From: Deltaproteobacteria bacterium
GTDB lineage: Bacteria; Desulfobacterota; Syntrophobacteria; BM002
Length of the DNA: 57,189 nucleotides
Direction of reading: 5' to 3'
Assembly (NCBI GenBank): GCA_022340905.1
Contig: JAJDNB010000027.1
Location: 1 to 57,189, forward strand
Positions 37,734 to 46,027 of the stretch are shown piece after piece. The notes beneath the pieces were generated by a model. That model worked only from the letters and a program-made list of their open reading frames with translations. It was not told the origin of the DNA and did no database searches. The translations under genes were made by a program, and so were the position numbers. Every line of letters starts with the position of its first letter. The stretch's first letter is position 1.

Positions 37734-38651
37734 TTATTCGGAAATGAAACCCATAAAAAAATCTTCCAATTCAAACCGTTTGGGATCAATGGTGTAGGGT
37801 TCCAAACCTATTTTTACACACGTTTCCAGAAATTCGCTAAGTTTCTCCTTGTCAACCTCCAATTCCACCCTATCTTCGTATGTCCTCAGGGAGAATTTTT
37901 CCTGCTGCAAGGATTGGACCTGGTGCGGCTCAGGATTTCTAAAAACAACCTCGTAAGAGGAAAAACTGTCGGAAATCACATCTGTGAGGTCTCCGGAGAA
38001 TTTCAGTTCCCCTCTGGTGATTATGCCTATTCGATCACAAATTATCTCCACATCGTGCAGAATGTGCGTGCTGAAAAAGATGGTCTTTCCCTGGGCGCGA
38101 AGATGAAGCATGAGATCCTTGACCAGCTTCCGGCCCACAGGATCCAGTCCGGACATGGGCTCGTCGAAGATGATCACCAATGGGTCGTGTATGAGAGAAG
38201 TGGCAATCCCCAGCCGCTGGATCATTCCTTTGGAATAGGTGCGCAGCGGTCTATGGGCGGCTTCGGTCATATCCAACATTTCCAATAGGGCCATACCCCG
38301 TTCACGAATCTGGCTCTTGCTCACTCCGTGGATGGTACCGTGAAACTCCAGAAGTTCCCATCCGCTGAGAAAAGCGTAGTAACTCGGATTCTCTGGGAGA
38401 TACCCCATCGGACGCCGTGCTTCCGGCTGCCTTACATCTCTCCCCTTTATGGTTGCCTTGCCACCGGTTGGACGGATAAGATCACAGAGAATCTTGATAG
38501 TGGTGCTCTTGCCGGCGCCATTCGGCCCCAGAAAACCGAAGATTTCTCCTTCCGACACAGTCAAGTTCAAATCATTGACCGCCAGGACCTTTTGCTGTCG
38601 CAAGCCTTGGCGATAGATTTTACTGAGATTCTCAGTTCTTATGGCCTCCAC
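37734..38651 (-). CDS. ABC transporter ATP-binding protein (ABC-2 type)
   Basis: A 305-residue ATPase with Walker A 'GPNGAGKSTTIK', signature 'YSKGMIQRLG' and Walker B 'LVIIFDEPMSGLDP'. A C-terminal ~80-residue extension is seen in the CcmA/NatA-like group. It pairs with the permease at 39542-40369. The GTG start at 38651 lies inside the TPR gene's end (20-bp overlap), showing tight coupling. The cargo is unknown; the position behind the pilin genes suggests a pilus-related role. Confidence 0.92.
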   Translation of the reverse strand: MEAIRTENLSKIYRQGLRQQKVLAVNDLNLTVSEGEIFGFLGPNGAGKSTTIKILCDLIRPTGGKATIKGRDVRQPEARRPMGYLPENPSYYAFLSGWELLEFHGTIHGVSKSQIRERGMALLEMLDMTEAAHRPLRTYSKGMIQRLGIATSLIHDPLVIIFDEPMSGLDPVGRKLVKDLMLHLRAQGKTIFFSTHILHDVEIICDRIGIITRGELKFSGDLTDVISDSFSSYEVVFRNPEPHQVQSLQQEKFSLRTYEDRVELEVDKEKLSEFLETCVKIGLEPYTIDPKRFELEDFFMGFISE

Positions 38652-39486
38652 GAGACCCCTTTCCGAAGGCTAGTTTGCTGGTCGTTCGCACTTTGCCTTG
38701 TTTGTCCAGGTAAAAAGTTCCTCCGTATGGATCTTCAGGCAGATGGTCGAGTATGCCCACATCGACCAGCTCCTGCAGGTCTTTCGGAGCCCTGTGAAAA
38801 CGTTTGCTAAAATCAGCTATTGCTTCTTCCAGTTGAAAGATTCTCTCGAGCGCTTCAGCACGAATTAGCAACTGCTTTTTTATTGCCTCGCTGCGGGTGG
38901 TGGGAATTAGCTCCCTGAGATAGGCGAGGGCAAGGGCTGTTTTCCCCCCCTCGTAATAATAGCGTGCAGCCAGAGTGGCAAACCAGGCAGCCCGTGGATT
39001 GAGTTCTGCCGCTTTTGTCAGGAATTCTCCAGCCTTATTATAGTCTTTCATAAAGAAGGCATAGTCGAAAGACAAGAAAAAGGGTAAGTACCAATCCCAG
39101 GTACGGTGGGCGAAACCATATTCCAAGAGGTCGATGGCCTCCTGCGGCTTACCGGCGTCCCAGGGCAGAATTGCCTGAGCAAAATAGTAGGCATCCATGT
39201 TGTAGGGATCCAGCCGGCTGGCGGTATACAGTGCCCTTTGCAGCCTGAGCCAGTCCGGCATCTGCTTCCTCACGTCCACCAGGGTACCGAAATAAAAAAG
39301 GCACTTGAGGGTGATGAGCTGGGATATGAACTGATATTGGTCAGCACTCAAAGCCTTGACCACTGGTGCCGGCGGGAAAAATCCCAATCTGACCTCAGGA
39401 GGACGAGAATCTCTCAGAGAGGTTAGAGCTGCATGAGTGCCAAAAAACAAAAGCAAAAATGGTAGTAGTAAAACAATTCTTTTCAA
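38632..39486 (-). CDS. TPR-like protein with pseudopilin-like C-terminus
   Basis: A 284-residue protein with an N-terminal hydrophobic signal or anchor, then helical TPR-like repeats at about 90-220 ('AWFATLAARYYYEGGKTALA'). The end 'GILDHLPEDPYGGTFYLD' resembles the C-terminal DPYG/Y motif of GspG-type pseudopilins. It starts at TTG 39486, supported by AGGGGA five bases upstream. Sandwiched between permease and ATPase genes, it probably works with that transporter in the periplasm. The exact function is unknown. Confidence 0.72.
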   Translation of the reverse strand: MKRIVLLLPFLLLFFGTHAALTSLRDSRPPEVRLGFFPPAPVVKALSADQYQFISQLITLKCLFYFGTLVDVRKQMPDWLRLQRALYTASRLDPYNMDAYYFAQAILPWDAGKPQEAIDLLEYGFAHRTWDWYLPFFLSFDYAFFMKDYNKAGEFLTKAAELNPRAAWFATLAARYYYEGGKTALALAYLRELIPTTRSEAIKKQLLIRAEALERIFQLEEAIADFSKRFHRAPKDLQELVDVGILDHLPEDPYGGTFYLDKQGKVRTTSKLAFGKGSRGGHKN

Positions 39487-39541
39487 AATCGTCCCCTAGA
39501 GTCTAACGATAGATTCCTGACTTCTCCCTCCGAGTTCCTTG

Positions 39542-40369
39542 TCAGAGAAATTCCCGGCGGGAGAAAGCAATCATCGCCAGTACTAGCACTATCCCCAGAT
39601 AGGCGAAGCCGTAGAGTTGCGTGAGCAGGACTGTCTTTCCGCTCAAAGCCAAACCGTAAACTATCTCGGTCTTTAGATCAAAGGCGGAAAAGTTAGGGAG
39701 AATCCAGTATACGAGTTTCCCGAAAATTTTGACTGCCGGGCTCAGCTTATCTTCTCCTCCTCCGCTCTGCAGATAATAGCGTACCGCTTCCGTACTGTAG
39801 CTGCCGAAGTAGATGCCAACACTGAGTGCCAGGGGCAAAAAATTGGAGGTGGCCACTGTAGAGAAGAGCACGGTAATTGCCCCCACAATGAGAAAAATCC
39901 AGTACTGAAACCAGAGTCCTAGGAAAAAACCACCCCAGGCAAAAGGTCTCTCAGGAGGGTATATGCGCTCGAGCACAGCGAGGGCCCCTGCGGAAAAACA
40001 CCCCAGTATGGCAACGGCGAGCAAAATGAGAATTGCAAACCCCAGGAACTTGCCAAGCAGATAGGACGAGCGGGAGATTGGCAAAGAACAAACTGTGTAT
40101 ATGCTGCGCTGCTCGAGATCTCGCGCCACAAGAGATATTGCCATAGAAAGGGTGAGTAAGAGACCCACCAGGCTGATGATCGACAGAGAGTAACTGCTGG
40201 CCAGGGCCAGCACCTGGCGCATGGAAAAGACCGCCACCACCGGAGTGGTCAACAAAAGCAGCAACCCTACCACAAGGATGGCTGAGATCACCCGATCCCG
40301 AATACCTCCTTTGATGGCAACGGTGATGAAAGCGCTTAATGTTCTTGGGACCGCAGCACCGTCTTTCAT
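39542..40369 (-). CDS. ABC-2 type transporter permease
   Basis: A 275-residue membrane protein with six hydrophobic helices (first at ~25-45, last at ~245-268) and a cytoplasmic loop 'LVARDLEQRSIYTVCSLPIS' typical of NosY/YhaP-like ABC-2 permeases. It opens the run permease-TPR-ATPase-TMTC. The 276 bp before it contain the pilin terminator and probably this operon's own promoter, which I could not define. Confidence 0.88.
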   Translation of the reverse strand: MKDGAAVPRTLSAFITVAIKGGIRDRVISAILVVGLLLLLTTPVVAVFSMRQVLALASSYSLSIISLVGLLLTLSMAISLVARDLEQRSIYTVCSLPISRSSYLLGKFLGFAILILLAVAILGCFSAGALAVLERIYPPERPFAWGGFFLGLWFQYWIFLIVGAITVLFSTVATSNFLPLALSVGIYFGSYSTEAVRYYLQSGGGEDKLSPAVKIFGKLVYWILPNFSAFDLKTEIVYGLALSGKTVLLTQLYGFAYLGIVLVLAMIAFSRREFL

Positions 40370-40586
40370 AAATAGACATCTATTCCTGCCGATGAGAGAA
40401 AATCCTAAGCAAGAATTTGTTATTGATTTTCACTAATTTTCGCCTTGTTTCACGTCTTATCCCGCCTGAATTACGGCAAAATTTTCGGTCAAAATATAAC
40501 ACATCCCTTTCCTCTCAGGGAGAGGATTATTTTTTTCCTTTGGCTGAATCCCCAAAAAAACCTGGTGGCAGGGAAAAAAGCAAATG

Positions 40587-40613
40587 AAAAAGGGGGTCAG
40601 TTACCCGACCCCC
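40587..40613 (-). terminator. Rho-independent terminator after the pilin genes
   Basis: On the minus strand a 7-bp stem (GGGGGTC / GACCCCC) with an 8-base loop is followed by five U residues. It lies about 33 bases after the pilA-C stop codon and separates the pilins from the ABC genes, which would favour high pilin expression. Confidence 0.88.
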
Positions 40614-40645
40614 TGGGCTTCAAATATTCTGCTGAAATTTCATAA

Positions 40646-40993
40646 TTACAGTGCGGTCCAACCACTGATATTGGTGGCCCCAGCGCCAGGGATACCGGTA
40701 ACAGATGTGTCACCGGTGCTCTTGGTGACCCAGTAAATGAGAGTCGTGTTATTGGTGGTACTAAACCCCCGGTTACCGGCTTGATGAACTGTGGCGATTG
40801 AATAGTCCTGATAATCGGTTTCAACGTCGTAATTCATGTACACATTGCTGGAAAGTCCATAGGTAAGGCTACCTTCAGTGGCTTGAAAGTTAAAGACACC
40901 GTCAGTCCACGTTTGGTCATCAGCGAAGGCAGCAGGTGCGGCCAATGCCAGCACCATAAGTATGGAAAAAACGATGAGCATTATTTTCTTCAT
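40646..40993 (-). CDS. PilA-C-like pilin partner protein
   Basis: A 115-residue secreted protein. A Sec signal peptide ends at 'APAAFA', then comes a ~91-residue mature domain rich in Thr, Gly, Asn and Tyr ('SNVYMNYDVETDYQDYSIAT'). It follows the short pilin directly, as in Geobacter sulfurreducens where PilA-C pairs with PilA-N and supplies the globular head missing from the short pilin. AGGAGG stands eight bases before the ATG. It carries no prepilin motif. The role is assigned by position and overall form. Confidence 0.82.
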   Translation of the reverse strand: MKKIMLIVFSILMVLALAAPAAFADDQTWTDGVFNFQATEGSLTYGLSSNVYMNYDVETDYQDYSIATVHQAGNRGFSTTNNTTLIYWVTKSTGDTSVTGIPGAGATNISGWTAL

Positions 40994-41025
40994 GAGAATT
41001 TCCTCCTGTAAACGACTACATAATC

Positions 41026-41046
41026 ATGAGATTGTTGTAATCTCAT
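41026..41046 (-). promoter_or_regulatory. Intercistronic hairpin between pilA-N and pilA-C
   Basis: ATGAGATT (41026-41033) and AATCTCAT (41039-41046) form a perfect 8-bp stem with a 5-base loop, starting four bases after the pilA-N stop codon. It has no U-run. It probably stabilises the upstream pilA-N message or tunes the ratio of the two proteins. Confidence 0.65.
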
Positions 41047-41050
41047 TTGA

Positions 41051-41266
41051 TTATGGATAGTGCTGATAGTCGGCATAGTAAGCTTCGAGATTCGTCTTTA
41101 CGTTACGCAGATCGCTCTGGGCTGCTGAGTTGTAACTCTTCTGACGATAAGCGGCGAACTGCGGGATCGCAATGGCGGCCAAAATGCCGATAATTGCGAT
41201 AACGATCATCAGCTCAATCAGGGTAAAACCCTTCTTGTTGAGCGTTTGTCTGATTTTTGTAAGCAT
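41051..41266 (-). CDS. pilA: Short type IV pilin, PilA-N (Geobacter type)
   Basis: A 71-residue prepilin: 13-residue leader [13 protein letters not shown], cleavage before F1, Glu5 and a hydrophobic alpha-1 helix, giving a mature pilin of only 58 residues. Aromatics lie at mature positions 1, 24, 27, 32, 50, 51, 54 and 57, covering the positions 1, 24, 27, 32, 51 and 57 noted in Geobacter PilA. It has no globular head, which the next gene likely provides. GGAGAAGG stands before the ATG. It is exported and assembled by a type IV pilus machine encoded elsewhere. Confidence 0.93.
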   Translation of the reverse strand: MLTKIRQTLNKKGFTLIELMIVIAIIGILAAIAIPQFAAYRQKSYNSAAQSDLRNVKTNLEAYYADYQHYP

Positions 41267-41392
41267 TAGCCTTCTCCTTTCTTTTCCAATTTATTATTTT
41301 GTCAAATATTTACTTCCTTGATGCTACCCTTCGCTTTTTTTCACCCCCTCCCATGGATTCTTGGAGTCTCTTTCTTGTTTGCCCGGATACAA

Positions 41393-41408
41393 TGCAATTT
41401 ACTTGCCA
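41393..41408 (-). promoter_or_regulatory. Sigma-54 promoter of pilA
   Basis: On the minus strand TGGCAAGTAAATTGCA fits the consensus with one mismatch (A for C at position 6) and exact GG-N10-GC spacing. The start would be near 41382. Geobacter pilA is also RpoN-dependent with a long leader, so both sequence and biology agree. Confidence 0.85.
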
Positions 41409-41891
41409 AGTGGGAGTTGCCCTTAGGAAAAGGCAGTCAACTAGGAAGAGAAGCCAGTCCTCATTCTGAGCTTAGTTGTATTTAAGTGTTTGAATTTTAT
41501 AAAAAAAATGTCATTTAATTTTCCCTGTTACTATCGTATCATCTCTGGTTCATGGGATGAAAATTTTAGGATTTTGAGATATTTTCCGGCAAGAGAAATA
41601 GCTTGGGAATCGTTTTTTTATCGTTTAGTGTCACCCTCTGACAATATTTGTCAGAATAAGTGGTCAAAGTTAACTAAAGTGAACACCAATTTTCACAATT
41701 TTCTCTGAAGGTATAAGAATTCTTACCTTGGCCAGAGGAATTATGCGAATATCGTTCCACATGGAACTTGCAATTGGTTTGAAATTTAGTTAGTTTCCAA
41801 GCTGGCGCCAAACAAGGAATTCGGGGTGGGACAAGAGTGCTTCGTTGCTACGGCGGACAGGTGATTACGGGGTATAGGTTATTCGTTATAC

Positions 41892-42020
41892 GTTATCCGT
41901 TATAAGTTATTCGTTAATTGAAAGTACAACAACAGCAATGAGGTGTTTCTGTTAAAGGTGGGAAATAATTCTAGTGAACTTTTTCATAAAACTAATAACT
42001 TATAACTTATAACGGATAAC
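41892..42020. repeat. 19-bp perfect inverted repeat made of GTTAT words, upstream of ppiD
   Basis: GTTATCCGTTATAAGTTAT (41892-41910) recurs inverted at 42002-42020 around a 91-bp centre. Similar 8-9 bp words (GTTATACG, GTTATTCG) extend the left arm to 41880. It ends 47 bp before the ppiD start codon, so it is in or beside its promoter. Confidence 0.85.
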
Positions 42021-42067
42021 ACCTAATTGGGGTTTGACCTAATTAGATGCCTTTGCGAGGTTGAATC

Positions 42068-43957
42068 ATGCTCGGACTTATGCGTAAGCACGCCACATCG
42101 TGGCTGATCAAGGTGGCCCTCTTCGCCATCGTAATCGTTTTCATATTCTGGGGAGGCTATTCCTATACCGAGAGAAAGGCAAGCCGCGTCGCCGCAGTAA
42201 ATGGGTCCTACATCAGTATGCTGGAATTTCAGTCCACCTACAACAATTTGCTGGAGCAGATGCGGAGTCGTCTCGGCGATCAGTTTTCCCCTGAGTTGGC
42301 AGAAACCTTGAACCTGAAAAGACAAGCTCTAGACCAATTAATCAACCGCAGACTTATTTTGGCCGAGGCAAAAATTCTCGAACTGGATGTTTCCCGGGAA
42401 GAACTTCAAAACGCCATAATCTCCTATCCGGCTTTCCAAACCAACGGCCATTTTGATCAACAGCGCTACCAGCAAATCTTGCGCTTAAACAAGCTCACTC
42501 CTCAGGATTTCGAGGCCAGTCAGCGTGAAAACCTGCTAATCAATAAAGTCCAGCAGTTGATCACCCGGACCACCAAGGTGCTGGATGCTGAAATCCTCTC
42601 CTTTTTCCATCACACCCAGGACAAGGTAAATTTGGCCTATATTCAGGTAGACCCAAAGGACTTCAAGACCAAGGTGAAAGAGGATGAGGAGTCCATGAGG
42701 GACTATTTTGACAAACATCGTGAAAACTACCGCCTCCCAGCCAAACGTAACATCCTTTACGTCCGTTTTAGGCCGCAGGATTATATAGATGAAGTCCAAC
42801 CAACAGACAGGGAGATAAATGATTACTACCTACTCCACCAGGAGGACTACAAAGAACCAGAGAAGGTAAGGGCACGACACATCCTTTTCCGCATACCCCC
42901 AAAGGCCAAGACCTCGGACATTCAAGCAATTCAGAAGAGAGCCGAAATGGTACTTGAACTGGCTCGCAAAGGTGAGGATTTTGCCAAACTAGCAAGGAAG
43001 TATTCGGAAGATTCCACCGCATCCAAAGGGGGAGATTTAGGCTATTTCACCCGCGAAGATATGGTGAAGCCCTTTTCCGACTCGGCTTTCTCTTTAGAAA
43101 AAGGCGAGATCAGTGACCTGGTCCGCACCCGCTTTGGCCTCCACATTATTAAGGTCGAGGATATAAAGGAAGAGTCGATCAAGCCTCTGGCCGAGGTTAA
43201 GAAAAGTGTTATCCAGAGCGTCAAACAGGAGCAGGCCCGTGAAATTGCTAGGCAGCAGGCTGAATCCTTCATCGATCTAAGCCGATCCCTGGATGATATG
43301 AAAAAGGCTGCCCAGGACAAAAACCTGGAAACAAAGGAAAGCGGTTTTTTTGCTGCCAATGAACCTATTCCATCTCTGGGCTCTTATCCGGAGGTCAGTG
43401 AAGTTATCTTTTCTTTGCAAGAAAAGGAGATTTCGCCAGCCCTTGCCCTTGGGGACGATCAACTGGTGGCGCAATTGATTGCAATCCAGGATTCCAGACT
43501 CAAGGATTTTGACGAGGCAAAAAAAGAAGTTAGAGAAGACTGGCTGGCAGAAAAAAGTAGAGAGTTGGCCCGGGCAAAGGCGCAAGCCTGGCTAGAAATG
43601 GCTCGCAGAGAGGGGACCATCACCGACGTCGCTCGTAACAACAATTTACAAATAAGAAAAACAGGTCTCTTCACCGCCATTTCTCCGGCGCGGTCTCTTG
43701 GAAATCAAAAGGATTTGGTTATCACCGCATTTGCCCTCAGATCAGGGCAGCCCGTTGCACCCGAAGTGTATGAGGTTAATGGCAAATACCTGATCCTGCA
43801 ATTGGAAGATCGCCAGCCCGCTACTGAAGAGGAATTTCAAAAACAGAGAGAGGATATCGCCCGTCAGCTCCTCATCGCCAAAAAAGAACAGACCTTTAGC
43901 CGGTGGATTATGGGCAGGAGAGAAAGATCAGAAATAGAAATTCTTCAGAAACTGTAG
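42068..43957 (+). CDS. ppiD: Peptidyl-prolyl isomerase of PpiD/SurA type
   Basis: A 629-residue inner-membrane-anchored periplasmic chaperone. One membrane helix ('[20 protein letters not shown]') lies near residue 14, followed by a SurA_N-type helical domain to ~200. A parvulin domain at ~265-365 has '[12 protein letters not shown]', '[23 protein letters not shown]' and 'FGLHIIKVE', followed by a long charged C-terminal part. It helps fold proteins leaving the Sec channel. The start is ATG 42068, with GAGG upstream. Confidence 0.9.
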   Translation: MLGLMRKHATSWLIKVALFAIVIVFIFWGGYSYTERKASRVAAVNGSYISMLEFQSTYNNLLEQMRSRLGDQFSPELAETLNLKRQALDQLINRRLILAEAKILELDVSREELQNAIISYPAFQTNGHFDQQRYQQILRLNKLTPQDFEASQRENLLINKVQQLITRTTKVLDAEILSFFHHTQDKVNLAYIQVDPKDFKTKVKEDEESMRDYFDKHRENYRLPAKRNILYVRFRPQDYIDEVQPTDREINDYYLLHQEDYKEPEKVRARHILFRIPPKAKTSDIQAIQKRAEMVLELARKGEDFAKLARKYSEDSTASKGGDLGYFTREDMVKPFSDSAFSLEKGEISDLVRTRFGLHIIKVEDIKEESIKPLAEVKKSVIQSVKQEQAREIARQQAESFIDLSRSLDDMKKAAQDKNLETKESGFFAANEPIPSLGSYPEVSEVIFSLQEKEISPALALGDDQLVAQLIAIQDSRLKDFDEAKKEVREDWLAEKSRELARAKAQAWLEMARREGTITDVARNNNLQIRKTGLFTAISPARSLGNQKDLVITAFALRSGQPVAPEVYEVNGKYLILQLEDRQPATEEEFQKQREDIARQLLIAKKEQTFSRWIMGRRERSEIEILQKL

Positions 43958-44032
43958 CCCGAGCTATTCTATAATGGTTCACTGTTTACCATGTATTGTT
44001 TACTGCATGCTGCCAGTTGCCCGCTGCCGGCT

Positions 44033-44680
44033 TTAAGTCCCGTCTCCCCGTTTCGCCGCCTCTCCACGTCTCTTTTTGCCTGCGAGGACGAGTAGCTCCT
44101 TCCAGACTTTCCGCACCTGAATCTCGGTGTCCGCCAGTGTGGAGTTATTATCGATCACATAATCGGCCAACTCCACTTTCTCGCTGAGAGGCATCTGGGC
44201 TTTCAACGCCTGTTTGGCCTCCTCCTCAGAAATTCCATCCCGCTGCACGAGCCGATTAATCTGGACACTCTCCCTAGCATCAACTACGACAATCTTGTCA
44301 AATCGATGGGCCACTCCCACTTCCAGCAATAAGGGCACATCAACCACGAGCACCTTTGCCTGGAGCGAGGAAGAGAGGACTTCAGATCTGCGGTTTATTT
44401 CCTTCATCACTTCAGGGTGCACAATCGCATTTAGCTGGTCCCTTTTTTCTGGATTGGCAAAAACTAGTTTGCGCAGCTTTTTTCTTTTTACTGTGCCGTC
44501 TGGACGAAAAAATGTTTTCCCAAAAGCTTGCCGCAGCCTTGTCCATGCTGGCTGTCCGGGCAGCAATACTTCCCGAGCTACCTCATCTGAGTCGAGAATT
44601 TTTGCCCCCAAACTAGCAAAAATCATAGAAACCGCGCTCTTTCCGGAAGCTATTCCACCTGTCAGGCCCACCTTTATCAT
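44033..44680 (-). CDS. coaE: Dephospho-CoA kinase
   Basis: A 215-residue kinase with P-loop 'GLTGGIASGKSAVS' (GGIASGKS at 8-15), 'DSDEVAREVL' and 'VVDVPLLLEVG'. It phosphorylates dephospho-CoA in the last step of CoA synthesis. The final dozen residues (basic 'KKRRGEAAKRGDGT') lie outside the conserved domain and are encoded by an intergenic-type repeat (44036-44075) that has invaded the gene's end. Confidence 0.94.
   Translation of the reverse strand: MIKVGLTGGIASGKSAVSMIFASLGAKILDSDEVAREVLLPGQPAWTRLRQAFGKTFFRPDGTVKRKKLRKLVFANPEKRDQLNAIVHPEVMKEINRRSEVLSSSLQAKVLVVDVPLLLEVGVAHRFDKIVVVDARESVQINRLVQRDGISEEEAKQALKAQMPLSEKVELADYVIDNNSTLADTEIQVRKVWKELLVLAGKKRRGEAAKRGDGT
44036..44075. repeat. CGCCG/GTCTC-word repeat overlapping the 3' end of coaE
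   Basis: 'CCCGTCTCCCCGTTTCGCCG' and the bases after it belong to the same word family as 44753-44783 (opposite orientation) and 45863-45965. It forms the last codons of coaE. Confidence 0.6.
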
Positions 44681-44752
44681 GACACCCTTTCACCTTGTGA
44701 CATCGTCTCGTCACAATACAAGTAAAACTCAAGCCGGAGCGGAATGAGACCG

Positions 44753-44870
44753 AGATAGGGAGATACGGCGACGCGGCGATCTCGAGCAGGCAGCGAGCAG
44801 TAGGCAGCTGACAGCAATCATGACTTTCTGCAATATTCTGCCTGCTGCTTGCTGGAAAAACGCCGTGTCA
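44753..44870. repeat. Two degenerate repeats between coaE and rluD
   Basis: 44753-44783 carries 'GAGATACGGCGACGCGGCGA', the inverted counterpart of the repeat at the coaE 3' end. Directly after it, 'GCAGGCAGCGAGCAGTAGGC' (from about 44788) pairs imperfectly with 'CTGCCTGCTGCTTGCTGG' near 44838-44855, a second word family also visible downstream of ppiD around 44005-44035. No gene lies in this 203-bp gap. Confidence 0.6.
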
Positions 44871-44883
44871 CACCGTTCGTGGT

Positions 44884-45849
44884 TCATTCCTTTGCACTCT
44901 GGTCATAGGTCCGCAAGAACTTGAGCAGGTCACTCATGTCCTCCGGCAACGGGACCGACAACTCAAGCTTCTCACCCGTAGCAGGATGCTCTAGCGCCAA
45001 TCTACGAGCGTGGAGCATTTGGCGTTTTACTTTACTCAGTCGAGCCCGCAGCAGATGGTTTTGTACCGATTTCACCCTTTTCTTGCCGCCATAGGTGGCA
45101 TCCCCCACCACTGGATGATGAGCATGGGCGAAGTGTACTCTGATTTGATGCGTCCTTCCTGTCTTGATCACTACCTTCATCAGCGAGACCTCACCGAGCA
45201 AAAGTTCGACCCACCAGAAGGTAAAAGCCTCGCGTCCTCCAGTCATTATCCCCATTCTCTTGCGGTTTTTCGGGTGTCTACGGATAGGATCTGTAAACTG
45301 GCCGGAGGGGTGAGGTAAACGACCATAAACCAAGGCAGAGTACTCTTTGTATACAAGTTTTCTTTTAAATTGTTGGCTGAGATGACGATAGGTCAAGTTG
45401 TCCTTGGCCACAACAATAATCCCGCTTGTATCCTTGTCGAGCCGATGAACTATCCCGGGCCTCAATGGTCCTCCCAGGTCAGCCAGATGGTCGCAATGAT
45501 GGAGGAGCCCGTGGACGAGGGTGGAAGTGCGATGACTGGTGGCAGGATGCACCACGAGGCCCGGAGGTTTATTGACAGCAATCAAATGGTCGTCTTCAAA
45601 AACTACGTCCAGAGAGAGTGGTTCAGGCTGGAGTTGGACAGGTGGGGGTGGAGGAACAAAGACCTGAATCTGATCCTTCGATCTCAGTTTGTAGCTCGAC
45701 TTCTGGGGCTTATCATTAACCAGAATGCAGTTGTTGTCGATAAGTCGCTGGACCTGATTGCGAGACAATTCCAGCCTCATGCGGCTTAAGAACAGGTCAA
45801 GGCGAGAACCCGCATCTTTCTCAGAGACGGCGAAACGATGTTCAGACAC
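44884..45849 (-). CDS. rluD: Ribosomal large-subunit pseudouridine synthase, RluD type
   Basis: A 321-residue enzyme: S4 RNA-binding domain (residues ~13-65, 'GSRLDLFLSRMRLELSRNQV'), then the RluA-family catalytic core with 'GIVHRLDKDTSG' (catalytic D138), 'VYGRL' and 'KTGRTHQIRVHFA'. RluD modifies helix 69 of 23S rRNA; other sites are possible for family members. The start is GTG 45849, with a G-rich ribosome site. Confidence 0.92.
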   Translation of the reverse strand: MSEHRFAVSEKDAGSRLDLFLSRMRLELSRNQVQRLIDNNCILVNDKPQKSSYKLRSKDQIQVFVPPPPPVQLQPEPLSLDVVFEDDHLIAVNKPPGLVVHPATSHRTSTLVHGLLHHCDHLADLGGPLRPGIVHRLDKDTSGIIVVAKDNLTYRHLSQQFKRKLVYKEYSALVYGRLPHPSGQFTDPIRRHPKNRKRMGIMTGGREAFTFWWVELLLGEVSLMKVVIKTGRTHQIRVHFAHAHHPVVGDATYGGKKRVKSVQNHLLRARLSKVKRQMLHARRLALEHPATGEKLELSVPLPEDMSDLLKFLRTYDQSAKE

Positions 45850-45862
45850 TGCCCCCCTTTAA

Positions 45863-45965
45863 TCGAAACGGCGACGGGGTGACGCGACGACACGGAGAAA
45901 AAACTAAAACACTCCACTAGCAGTGTCTTCACCGTATCACCGATTCACCGTATCGCCGTCTCTGT
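45863..45965. repeat. Imperfect long inverted repeat of CGGCGA / CACCGTAT words
   Basis: The left arm 'CGAAACGGCGACGGGGTGAC' and following bases face a right arm made of three CACCG-type words ('TTCACCGTATCACCGATTCA' onwards, ending in CGCCGTCTC). The whole 178-bp gap between rluD and the PIN/TRAM gene consists largely of it. Confidence 0.65.
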
Positions 45966-46027
45966 TTGTCCGTGCTCCCTTTCCGACTAATCGGGGCAGG
46001 CAGAGGTTGGTGACGCTTACCCCGTAC

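Larger units (their letters stand above)
41267..42067. other. Intergenic region, 801 bp, between divergent pilA and ppiD
   Basis: It holds the pilA sigma-54 promoter (41393-41408) with a leader of about 115 bases, and near ppiD the inverted repeat 41892-42020. Between about 41410 and 41880 is A+T-rich DNA with no convincing gene; activator (PilR-type) sites would be expected here, but I cannot identify them. A 72-codon plus frame at 41490-41708 looks spurious. Confidence 0.6.

Noticed and set aside
41490-41708. 72-codon plus-strand frame upstream of ppiD
   Set aside because: Located in A+T-rich DNA, no ribosome site, composition unlike a real protein.
45863-45965. CRISPR array suspected from the short repeated CACCG words
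   Set aside because: The words are 8-10 bp, degenerate and palindromically arranged, without unique spacers or cas genes.
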